Shown here: positions 11,330 to 22,400 of the stretch, in pieces
Layout of the letters: each line of letters opens with the position of its first letter
Position numbering within the stretch: position 1 is the first letter of the stretch
NCBI GenBank assembly: GCA_013398275.1
Contig: VZSE01015608.1
Location: 248,001-312,000 of the forward strand
Source of the DNA: Promerops cafer
Lineage: Eukaryota > Chordata > Aves > Passeriformes > Nectariniidae
DNA length: 64,000 nt
Direction: 5' to 3'
The notes under the pieces: model-generated
Databases searched by the model: none
The model's input: only the letters and a program-made list of their open reading frames with translations
What the model was told of the DNA's origin: nothing
Made by a program: the position numbers and the translations under genes

Positions 11330-14300
11330 AGATTTAAAAACAAAAAATCAAGTCCAAGAACTTTAATTTTTTCAGAAATAGAAATAGGCATTCCATCTAG
11401 AAAATATGCTTCTAATTTGTGGACTAAGTGATAGACTGTTTGGTAATGTTGACCAGTTATCCAATGCTTGCATCCAATGAAATGCAGCCACTTGTATTCA
11501 ACTTTCCCCAGGGCATGTTAATCTGAAAGTAAGTGCCTCCATGGGTTTTCCTCAACTCCACTGAAGAGCTGTCAGCCATCATTACTTTGGCTTCCTGTGA
11601 AGCTGGATAAGGCTTGTAATGATCATGCAATGACTGAATTTCTTCCTGACTAAAATAGGTGAAAAAGTTCTAAATCTTTAAACTATTTGTCTAACTACAT
11701 AATGAAAATATTCACTCAGTCATATTTTAAGCATTTTTTAAAAATTTGTTTGTTTTTCCAGTTAAAAGTAACTCAGTGCTTTATTTTCTCTGAAATCTGA
11801 TATTGAGCTTGCAAGCCTATTTGGCAGCTCCATTTCAGTTGGAAGGGCAAGGATGAAGTAAAGAGATTTCTCAAGAACTTTTTGTGTCCGACAATAATTA
11901 ATTTATTATGGGGTTTGTCCCGTCATTTGTTAAATCTGGTTTCCTGGCTCTGAGGGTGGCTGTTGTCAAATGCTTCAAAGGATGCATAAAACTGGTTGCC
12001 GTAGCTCTGCCACTTGAGGTAGAAAGAAAGTTTTGTGTTGCTTCCAAAATTTGTTCTTCTGGCAACACTGAATCTTCCTCTGAATATTTTCTTTGACATT
12101 CAGAGATGCAATTTTTTTCTAGGAGATAAATTATGTAGGAAGAATATGGTCATAGCCACATTGAAAATAATCAAAGGTGACAGTAATGGGCAACAATAGC
12201 TCACCCCTTTTTAATGAATTACCATCAAAACCTGTAAATCATTTCATTTTAATGTCAAGAAAAACAGTAGGGAGACAGACATCTTTTTCCTAGATGTGCA
12301 AAATGAAGGCAATTACTTAGACTTCAAAACCCAATAACTAAAGTATTTTTCTAGAGTAGGTAACCAGCTCCCTTGTGGCAATCCAACACGAGACTACAAT
12401 TTGATAACTTTATCAGTTTACAACAGCAGGAGAGGGTAATTGGAAAGCCAGTACCCCAATGGGACAGAAAGGTGGAAGGCTTAGCACTAACAGTGCTTAT
12501 CATTTGAACACAGATGGACGAAAACATTTATCAACCAACTCAAACAGGCAGATGGAGGTAAATATAGAGGAGTGAGGGCTTTGTCAGGCTTGGTGAGGCA
12601 GATGGCTTAAAAGTAAATTTTAAAGAGTAAGTAAATATAAAAAGCTTTTATAAAAATTTATTTGCTAAAAATGTCATTAATGAAGGCATTGATTACATGG
12701 CCCAAATGTTATTTGCAAAACTTGTAGTGATGCCTTCTTAAACAGTGGGGTTTCATCTTCTGACAGCACTCTTACTTTCAGTAGCACAGTTGTGCCTTTG
12801 TAGGTGCTCTATACATTGCATGTATGTTTGAGGAGAGCAGCGTAGGTTTTAGCCCACACTGAATTAGGGTACTCTCATCCCTGGCCACCTGCAAAGCACA
12901 GAGGGAAAGCTCAGAGGAGCATGGCTGGGCTTTGTTCATGGAGGAGGCAGCTCAGGCTTCCAGTGTGGAGAACACACTGTCCAAGGGCTTTCTCTGGTCA
13001 ATTACCGACATCGTTAGCAATTTACTTTTAATCTGAATTTATCTAATTTCAGCTTTCAGTCACAAGAGCTTGTTATCCATCCACCTAGTGAATTGAAATC
13101 ACTTCTAGTATTTGTTATCTCACTCTTTAATCAGGGTTAGTGCATCCCCAAGTCTAGTAATTTTATCAATGGCAGCAAAAGGTTTCACAGAAGGAAAATC
13201 TTTTGCATGCATCTCAGTTTTTTGACATGCCTAAGTATACACTACACTTTTAGAATCTGCATCTTTATTTTTTAAGCTCTTTACCTCATCAGCACTGAAA
13301 CCCAGCAACAGGAAATTGATATGACACAGCCAAAGCAGACAGGAATAAAAAAACTTTAATCTACAATGGACCAATGGAAAGAAAAACCAAGGATGGTTTA
13401 GAGGAAAAGCACTGTTTTAGAGGATATCAGGTGCCACACCCTGAAGATACGAAGTAGCTACTTGAGTCTGAAATAGCAGAGTTACTAATAAGTTCAAAAA
13501 TTTATAGAGGGGAAAAAAATAGGAAATTAGATAATCAATACTTATATATGGAAAGAAATACATCATTATCAATAGGTCAAGAGTCATTATTTAGACAGCA
13601 TTGCTGCAGAGTTCCAGGTCATGCTCTGGGTGGTTTTTTTATGTGGTATACCAGATCAAAGCAAGAGGGAAGGAGGGTCAGTGTGCTGCAGGATCCAACA
13701 CAGCAAGCTTACCCTAAGGCCCAGTAGGGGAACAGCCCTTTCAAGGACAAAATGTTGGCAGCAAAAGAAACTTTGACAGAGGTGGGAAGCAGTCAGTACA
13801 AAAGTTACTTCCTTCCTTTCTTCCTGTCACATGTGCTCCTGGATCATAACAAGAAAAGAGACCTCCACTTTCCCCCCTCTTGGGACCTGGTCGAAGATGA
13901 ATCTGTCCAAAAAGTACCATACTGAGCTGCCAGCACAAATTACTTAAGTATCCTTTGCTAGATCTGTAAATTACTGACTTGGCCCAAGAATCCCCAACAA
14001 ATGAGCAGTGATAAAGATTTAGCTCTTCCGAAAAGAGAATTGCATTGTAAATTGGGTAAACTATTTCTTTTCTTAGCAGCTGAAAGGGATTCTACCTTGA
14101 CAAGATCAGTCTCCTTAGGAAGGAATAAATAGCAACACTTCCATTTGCTTTAAAAGCAGCTGCTTTTTTCTCACACATTGCTGCTACTGCTGCTAGTGTT
14201 TATGGATGCAAACACTGGTCCTTAGAAAATCAGCACGCTTGCACAAGTGAGAGTACCAAGTGTCATTAATTTACGAGTCTGGGTAAAGGGTTTTCAGGCA

Positions 14301-17300
14301 CTAGTACCAAGAGATTTAGAAAGCTACATTAGTGTTGCTGCCACTGCCCTTCCTTCTGCTGAAGGATAAAATGTTGAACTGATGCACCCAAAAGGGTCTA
14401 AGTTTTCACTACAAGGAGGGAATATATTGTGAGCTTTCTATGTGAATACTGATCTCCCAACCAATCTGACACTTAATCCATTGACCAGAAATTTCTACAT
14501 AATGAGTGAAATGCTTCAATTAGGCTTCAATCTTGCAGACATACAAATGCTTCATTTTGCACTCCCATAGTACCCCAGCTCCAATTATTGTCACTAATTA
14601 AGATGTGCACCATAGCACAAAGGTTTTAGCCAGTCCTTTTAGGTTCCAATTTGATCACAAGTAATACTGAACGCAGTAGAAATACTGAATCACAGTGGCA
14701 GTGCTGAGACAACTGTACACTAAATCTGCCATAACTGGCAGCCTCCAGCCTCCTCCTTTGTTATTATGGAATAATGTCCTGTGGATTAGCACTCAGATAA
14801 TATATGCCTATTTTATATTGGAGCCTGATTGCTCAAATCAAGAACCCATAGTTAAATTAGATTCTGTGCAAAAATTACATACAGTACTCCTGTCCTGCCC
14901 AGCTCTCTCCTCAGGTTGAGGTGGAAACAAAGAAAACTAAGGCAGCATTGAGAAGGATGAGTAAGATGGGGGTGAGAGTGCCATGATGGTTTGGGTGGTT
15001 TAAACAGATGTGCACAACTATGCAGTGGCAAATGAGTAAAGCTATCCATCAGTGATATCCATTCCACTCTTTTCATATGATTTTTGCATTGAGGTTGGGA
15101 AACTCTTGGAAGAGATTTTTTTTTTTGCTCTGTAGACTATAGCATCTCATACTGCAACAATCTGTCATAGTTTAAAAATTAAACTCCTTCAGCCTATTGT
15201 AGGAGAGGACCTTTTGGTGGATGCTGAAGAGAAAAAGTTAGGAGAGTGTTAAAAGTGGTTGATTTATACATAGATGTCTACTACTCCCTACAACTGGCCT
15301 CTCTTCCTCCACCAACCCCCAGCAAGCAGGGATAATGGGGTAGTACCTAGTTACTTAGTAAGTTCTCACTTGACCTCTTGAAAAAGTGAAAGTTACAGTT
15401 TTAATTATTTTTTAAAATAAAAAAGCACTTAGGTGGTACATATTTATTCCTTTCTGCTGATGGCTGAGTGACCTGAGTGATATGGCAAGGCCCCCTGGAG
15501 GGCTACATGTCACAGAAACTGGAACTGAAACACCCTGCTCATGGGGCAGAGAGACAAAATCAGAAAAGTTGCAAAATAGTTGGCAGTGACTCCACTGGGG
15601 AAGGGTGGGGATAAAACAGCACAAGATTATTTTCCAATTAAAACTGAGATTTTTAATTACTATTTTTTAAGCTTTACTCCTTGTAATAAATTGAACAAAC
15701 TTACTTCCTCCGCAGCAGTAGGTCTAAGTAGACAAGCACAGAGTATTTTTTGAAGGTGGGGATATAGAAAGCTTGTTAAAAATAATAATGTTCTAGGAAT
15801 CAGCTTTTGACAATTCAGCAAGATTTTATGTTTATTAACATTTAAGGTATGTTTTACACAGCCAAATTATTCATACGTAAATTAGTGTATCAAGAATAAA
15901 ATTATCATATGAAAGATAGACATAAACAGGCAGAAAGGTGGGAAGGTGTTTGATTTTTCAAAGGACTTTGTATGATCTCCTTTCCTGCTCATTATCAGTG
16001 CCTGGACTGGATATCAGGTGTCAGTCCCCTCTACCTGCTCACAGTGATGCACTCCTGCACCCAGGCCCCAGCAGTTCACCTGCAGTTCAGCTCCTGGCAA
16101 ACAGGGCTGTGCCATTTTGTCATCTCCAAGTGAGCTGCTCTTGTGGTGAGCAGCTGTGCCATCAAATTCTCTCACCAGACTTCATACATGTAGGATTTCT
16201 CAGGAAAACATGGTTAGATTTCTCACTGGTTGCTTGTAAAGCTTCTGCTCCAGCACCAAAGCTTCACCTCCAGGCTGGAGGGAAATTGAGTTCTCAGTTC
16301 CCAGAGGGATTAGAAAAGAGTACTGCACCCATCCCATCTACCTCATATGCTTTGCAGCTGATGGCAACCATCCAGCACATCAAAAGCTGGCTCTTCAAAA
16401 AAAAACTACCACGTTCTGATACCTCTTAAATCTTCCCTTGATGGGATGAGCATTAGAAAAGGGCAATTTTTGCACCATTAATGCATTTATTCTTTTTTGT
16501 TAATGATATCTGAAGAAGATCCCTTTTTTCTATTAACTTTACAATAAACATATACCAGAAGCAGAAATATCTGATAACATTCTTTCTATAATCCGTCCTG
16601 TCAAGCACACATTGCCCAGAGTAAGACATGGCTGTAGCATCTATTAGTGCCCTTGCAACAAACTATCTTTGGGAAAACACATCATCACCACGTATCCAGC
16701 TGAGCCCAGCAGGATGCAGAGACTCATGCAGTTTGTGACACTGCTGTAAGATCTACCAGCTTGGATTGACCCAAGCTTCTTGCTTCATTCCCTTCACAGA
16801 CATTTTGAATGGTTTATTAGACAAAGCTTCCCTTGTTATGACAGTGCTGATTTCCTAGTCTTTTCAGTAAGTTTACCGGTTCATCTCTGTATTTGTGACT
16901 TGGTGGGGAAAGCTGGTCTTACATTTGACCCACACAGCTACTTCATCCATCTATAGCAAAGTATGCCTAAATACTTACTTGAAAGAAAAACATGGGAAAA
17001 CCAGCAGTGGATAACTTTCTCAATTTAAAATGTTTTTTAAAAGTTGCTCTGTAATATTCTCAGCTTCTGCACAAGAGTGACCTTGTCTTCATGCTAAGTT
17101 AGTACTTTTATCTACTGTATCAAAATAATCTAATTTCTGCTTTGATAAAAAGCAAGCAGTAAAAAAGTATCACTTTATCACAACTGGATAAAGGAAAAGT
17201 AAATGAGGGTTGACAAACAGAACTAATCCTCTCTGTATTAGAAGCACATACAATGGCAATTAAAAGTAATTTAACTAACGGACTAGTTCAAAACGAGAGG

Positions 17301-17320
17301 AAGCTGCTCTATCCTTCACC
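11330..17320. other. Intergenic region between MAPK11 and MAPK12
   Basis: About 6 kb of AT-rich sequence. It holds many AT-rich low-complexity patches and short open frames. The longest, a 163-codon frame on + at 15938-16429, has no recognisable motif. No convincing exon, RNA gene or intact transposon is seen. Confidence 0.5.
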
Positions 17321-17324
17321 TTAC

Positions 17325-17471
17325 CTGTACCACATATCACACCAGCCAGCATCTGAATGGCAAACGGCATAGAAGGGATGTCAGAAATTAAAAAATAATC
17401 TCCTGGGGCAGGGGATTTTTGAAAGTAAACATCTACCATTGAGCTAACACTTCTCACAAGCCTCATGTTAA
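17325..17471 (-). CDS. Candidate exon of an unidentified minus-strand gene
   Basis: Read on the minus strand, a 147-bp segment is open in only one frame. It ends at a near-perfect donor (ACAG|GTAAGG, forward 17319-17328) and begins after an AG preceded by a T-containing tract (tgacatttagcag). The encoded peptide includes SVSSMVDVYFQK, then APGDYFLISDIPSMPFAIQM and LAGVICGT. I do not recognise the family. The aliphatic stretch could be a membrane segment or beta strands. It enters and leaves in phase 1. This is inference from open frame plus splice signals; a chance open frame is possible. Confidence 0.35.
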
Positions 17472-18168
17472 CTGCTAAATGTCACAAGGTTGCTCTCCAT
17501 TCTCACTAAACCAGAGATTCGAACAGGTCAGCGGAGAGCAGCACTGGAACACAGGGCCAGCAGCTGGAAGGTTGTGCTCTTCTTGTCCCGGGAGGAGCAA
17601 GGGCAGGGCAGTTCTTCCACATTTCGTAGTCAGGCACGAAGAGGGCTGGGCCCCTGGCAACTACCAAAATGCCACTAGGAATCATGAAACTTGTCCAGAT
17701 TGCCCCTTTAGAGCTAAACCACAAATTGAACTCTAGTGACAGCAAATCTGAATTATCTAACCTCAACAACATTGCTCAGGGGTGAAGTCAAACAAAACAA
17801 AGGCTTTACCAGACCCTGAAGGACAATACTTTTAATTATATCTACACCGAAAACACATAAAACATATTTTAAACAAGGTCATTGCCTTACACGTGTTGCT
17901 GTCCCAGGCCTATTTATTACAGAGCTACTGAGAAGGTTGCTCTTGTCTGTGCTCCAGCACTGCAATCATTTCAATCCACTGCTGTAACAGTTCCATTCCA
18001 GTTCACTTCAGCCATGCACAAGACCAGTTGCTCTGAGCACCTGAACCAAGTGTGTGCTGGTTTTTATTTAACTGTATGAAATACTGTTGTAACCTGTGGT
18101 CTGACCCTGGGATGATCTGGGGACCCCTCAGCTGTTCGTCTCAGGGCAGAGGCCATACAGAAGCTCAC

Positions 18169-18251
18169 TTTTGGACTCCCAGCTCTGCCAGCTGCAGCCT
18201 CTCGTACTCCTTAACACTTTGATGCAGCAGCCGATGGCACCTCACTGGAAC
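18169..18251 (-). CDS. Candidate exon of an unidentified minus-strand gene next to the CpG island
   Basis: On the minus strand, an acceptor (tgcgtttgtgctcag) precedes 83 bp followed by the consensus donor GTGAGC. Two of the three frames contain stops. The open frame reads VPVRCHRLLHQSVKEYERLQ then LAELGVQ, an amphipathic, charged, helix-like peptide. It lies immediately beside the CpG-rich region on the side opposite MAPK12, as expected for an early exon of a divergently transcribed gene. It leaves in phase 2, which does not fit the phase-1 entry of the 17325-17471 segment, so another exon or another acceptor would be needed. I do not recognise the protein. Confidence 0.4.
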
Positions 18252-18252
18252 C

Positions 18253-19250
18253 TGAGCACAAACGCAAAACGCGGTGAGGGGTCGCACCGTGGCGAGGAAG
18301 AGACGGCCGGCAGGGCTTTGGTCCCCCCTGCAAGGACTCGCACGGTCAGCGAGAGCCCCGGCACCTGCCTCCCTGTCGGCACGCTCCGCCGCCGGGAACC
18401 GCGCCCTTCGCGCCCCAGCCTCGGCGGAGCGCAGCCCCAGGCGTCCGGGATGGAGGGGAGGGAAGGCGCTACCGGGCCGGTGCCGACCCCGCTGCCGGTC
18501 CCCCGGGCTGAGCCGAGGCAGCGGGCGGTNNNNNNNNNNNNNNNNNNNNNNNNNNNNNNNNNNNNNNNNNNNNNNNNNNNNNNNNNNNNNNNNNNNNNNN
18601 NNNNNNNNNNNNNNNNNNNNNNNNNNNNNNNNNNNNNNNNNNNNNNNNNNNNNNNNNNNNNNNNNNNNNNNNNNNNNNNNNNNNNNNNNNNNNNNNNNNN
18701 NNNNNNNNNNNNNNNNNNNNNNNNNNNNNNNNNNNNNNNNNNNNNNNNNNNNNNNNNNNNNNNNNNNNNNNNNNNNNNNNNNNNNNNNNNNNNNNNNNNN
18801 NNNNNNNNNNNNNNNNCCCTGCAGCGGGCAGAGCCCGGAGCGCCGCCGCAGCCCTGCCCGGGGAGCGCTGCCCGCGGCTGCCGAGCCCGGCCCGCCGACC
18901 CCCGGAGCGGCAGCGTCCCTGAAGCCGGGGTGTTGTAGCTCTTGGGGCGGGCCCCTTGATTTAGCTCTGCGTTGGTGGTGGGTTTGGGTGGTTTTTGTCT
19001 TATTTTTGGTTTGGGGATTTCTTCCCGCTCCGCAGATGTTCCTCTTTAAAGCTTTTGATAATTGTCTACATTTCTTCAGAGTGTGGCAGGCTTTTAAAGG
19101 AATGAAATGAGATGGCTGCTGGCAGAGGTGCTTTGGGGAGGTGGTCTCCCCCCATGGCACGGGCGGCTGCGGGCCGAGGGCCCGGCAGCATGGGGCGGGG
19201 ATGCAGTCGCTGCCCAGGGCTGGCCGCGTTTGCTGGGGTTTGCAGACTTG
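18253..19250. promoter_or_regulatory. CpG-rich promoter region of MAPK12, possibly bidirectional
   Basis: GC content and CpG density rise sharply at about 18.25 kb (for example gcggcggcgc-type runs either side of the gap) and fall back near 19.25 kb, just before MAPK12 exon 2. This is the pattern of a vertebrate CpG-island promoter. The MAPK12 first exon should lie here. No clear TATA box is seen. Confidence 0.7.
18530..18816. other. Assembly gap (287 N)
   Basis: A run of 287 undetermined bases inside the CpG-rich region. Neither flank contains the conserved glycine-rich loop (GSGAYG) or the VYRDL segment of p38 kinases, so MAPK12 exon 1, expected to be about 120-135 coding bases ending TG before the intron, most likely lies inside it. 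Confidence 0.9.
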
Positions 19251-19291
19251 CTTCGGTCCCTGCTCACCAAACTTTTTCTTTTCCATTAAAG

Positions 19292-19421
19292 CTCAGCCGT
19301 CGATGGAAGAAGTGGTACCAAAGTGGCCATTAAGAAATTATACCGCCCGTTTCAGTCTGAACTCTTTGCCAAACGAGCTTACCGAGAGCTGCGTCTCCTC
19401 AAACACATGAAGCATGAAAAC
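19292..19421 (+). CDS. MAPK12: MAPK12 exon 2: ATP lysine and alpha-C helix (130 bp)
   Basis: Encodes SAVDGRSGTKVAIKKLYRPF then QSELFAKRAYRELRLLKHMK and HEN. The VAIKK lysine anchors ATP phosphates and the RELRLLKH glutamate pairs with it. The donor is gtgagt. Choosing the AG at 19290-19291 gives 130 bp and completes a TG|C cysteine codon, the expected p38 arrangement; the AG five bases further on (19295-19296) is the alternative. Confidence 0.92.
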
Positions 19422-22400
19422 GTGAGTTGAGTCGTTAGCTCAAAACCACAGCTTAGGCACTCTCAATCAAAGAAAATATTTATATTTGGACAAGGCAGAT
19501 GTGTAGCTGAATGGAATTCTAGAATCTTTCAGCCTGTTTTTTTTGTCTGCTTGTCCTACAAACATCAGTTCACACAAACTAGAATATCCTGTGGGAAACA
19601 CCACTTAATTTCCATGTAGGAAAGATTGGGTGGAGAGGGTTAGGACCAGAGTGCAATTTGCTCAGTGCTAGTGAGAGGGATTAAAGACCAGAAATTACAG
19701 ACTCCATTACTACGTTCCTGTGAGCTGCAGGAGAATACAGAGCACAGGTCTGTGGGTCTCAGGTGCCAGCATCTTTTTTTTTCCCCCCCAAGCTTGCATG
19801 AAGATGCATACATGCATATCTTTGGGGAGGGGTTAGCATTTTTCTCCTTTTTTATCATTCATGAAGCATTTGAGCTTTTCAGGCTTATATTAATGGGAAA
19901 CAGGAAAAGTCCACAAATGACTAAACAAATTGCTTTACTGTGACACAGAGAATAGGTAATGGAACTCTGCACATAATTCCCATGTAACATGAAAGAAGAA
20001 CAGCTGTAGAAAGAAGTGTTGAAAGTGTGATTGAGAGAAAGATTGATGGTCCCAATACTGCTTAGGGGTTTAGGAAAAAAATGAAGAAGTTTGTGCAAAA
20101 ACAGTTGTTGTGGAATCAAAGCATGCATTCCAGGTGCGAAGAGTCCCAGGGTGGGCTTGGAGCTGTACAGCTGAACAGCTGTAGCTTTAAGGGCTGTTCA
20201 TGAAGAATGCATATGGGATAAAAAACTTACCGTTTGGAGGGAGTTGTTAAAATTTTGCATAAGAACATAATTTCTAATGTTAATGTGGAAGATTAGAGCA
20301 TATCTCTATTCAGAGGGCCTTCACAAAAAGCTGAGAGATCAAAAGCAAGGATGAGAGAAAGTGGTAATAACAATTACTAGTCATTGCCATTTAACATTAT
20401 AATACTGATATTGTGAGTACCAACTAGGTTCGTTTGAGGAATAATTTGTGGGCTATCCTCACAGTCCAGAAGGAAAAAGAGCTTTTTGTAGGTTTAAGAA
20501 ACTGTCTGCTTGTTTTAATCTACATCTTTTAGTCTGATTACTTCAAAGTAACTGCCTCTTAACAACTGCTGTATATGTTTTAGAGTTAATGTTTGCAGGA
20601 AGCTTTTGTGTATGGGTTTCAATACTCCCAGCGTTTTCTTTACTGAACATTTGGGAGCAGAGCAGCCTGTGCAGTTGCCAAGCTCCTGACTGTGTCCAGA
20701 ATTTTGAGATTATTTTTCTTCCATTTTGCAGAATAATCTGTTGGGTAGCATTTTCCACTCCTAGCAGGTTTTATGCAGTGTATACCCTTCCAAATAACCC
20801 TCTAGAACTCCACTGTTGGTTCAGTTGGTAATTAAAGAGTTCAGAAGAAAATGCTCATTGGGGAACCTGAGCACAATCTGTACAAATCACAAATCAATAT
20901 ATATGAAGGAAGGGAATGATTTACAATCTTAGGAAACAGTTTGGGCCGCAGAAAGGAGAGGTTTATGTACTAAGGAAAAGTTTTAACATGAATTGTGACA
21001 TCTACTCATTAGAGAACAAAGACTGAATAAATGATCCTGCAGTAATTGGAGGCAGAAACTGATTGTTCCACTCATCTCTGATGAGACTGGCATGGCAGTA
21101 CAGCCATCAAGACAATTCCTATCTGCCACCCCAGCCTCACTCCCTTTTGTCAGTCTTGTTGGCCATGATGAATTAGAAGCAGCAGCAATGCCTTTTAGGA
21201 TTTTCAGTTCCTGAGCTGATCTCAAGGGTACTCCTTTAGCTGCTCCACCCATCCAAAATTAAACCAGAATGGCAGTATTGCTCCTCATCATGATTTTCAG
21301 CCCGACCCCCTTGACCCACGACCATTCTGTCAAACATCTTCTTTTTGCATATTTCATAGAAACACAGAACTACAGAATGGCTTGCTTTGAAAGGGATATG
21401 AAAGATCATCTAGTTCCAACCCTTCTGCTGTGGGCAGGGACACCTTTCACTAAACCAGGTTGCTCAGAAACCCATCCAACCTGACCTTGAACACTTCCAG
21501 GGATGGGGCATACACAACTTCTCTGGGCAACCTGTGCCAGTGTCCCACCAGCCTCACAGGAAAGACTTTCTTCTGTTAATTTGATAGTTAAAATTGCATC
21601 CAATTCACTCTTCTTACCTATTTTTGGTTCAAAATTACTTCTGTAATCATGAGGAATTTGATGTTGGCTTTTATGGAAAGTGTAACATTTTATTTGTTTC
21701 ACTATGATTATCTCTCAATGGACCATCTCTGCCCCTCATAGCTTTCAGGGAATTTTTGTGTTAAGCATTCAGCAATACATTTTAACAGTTTATTTAACCT
21801 TATGCTGTATTCAGAATGGTGGAAGAAATTGTAGTGGTCTGACACGTGTTCAAAATAGCAGCTCTGATCCTCCATTAAGATAGCAGAATATACGATTTAA
21901 CCTGTGTTTCAGTGATATAATTCATCATCGTGTCAGTGAAGAAAAACGGAGGAAAACTACTGCTTAATACTTTAGATGACCCCCATTATATCCCCTTTGA
22001 GGAATATACTCATGTTTTTTATGTAAAAGGGTTGTAGGATGACCAGAAGTCCTGTAAAAACAACTATAGGAGTAATTCTACTGAATTTTATTGGATTTGT
22101 ATTTTATAGGGAAGCTAAGTCACAGGTCAATTTGCTTCTCTATTTAGGCATTTTCAGGAGGAGGTGACTGGTTGCTGGCATACCATCTTTCATTGGACCT
22201 TTGCTCTCCGTAAAGTCTCTCAAATAAATTTAGTGAGGCATACTTCTATATAGACCATGTAGTGAGGAATGTTCCTATATAAACTATGCATACTTGATCA
22301 CATGGGAATTCTCATCAACCCTTTGCAAACAAATCTGAAGGTGTGTTGAGGGCCAAGGGACAGAGACTGTGTGTGAAGAGGATGAGACTTGTCTGTTAAG

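Noticed and set aside
15412..15624. Minus-strand open frame after an AG-like site (ccttccccag)
   Set aside because: Acceptor-like signal present but no good donor, and its phase does not connect with the candidate exons at 17.3 and 18.2 kb.
15938..16429. 163-codon open frame on the + strand, the longest without N
   Set aside because: No recognisable domain or promoter; its codons look like random sequence with many Ser, Leu and Cys, and there is no comparable exon context. Treated as a chance frame.
18165..19286. Open frames of 255 to 373 codons running through the N gap on both strands
   Set aside because: They are open only because N cannot encode a stop and the flanks are GC-rich. The only part with exon character is 18169-18251 on the minus strand, listed separately.
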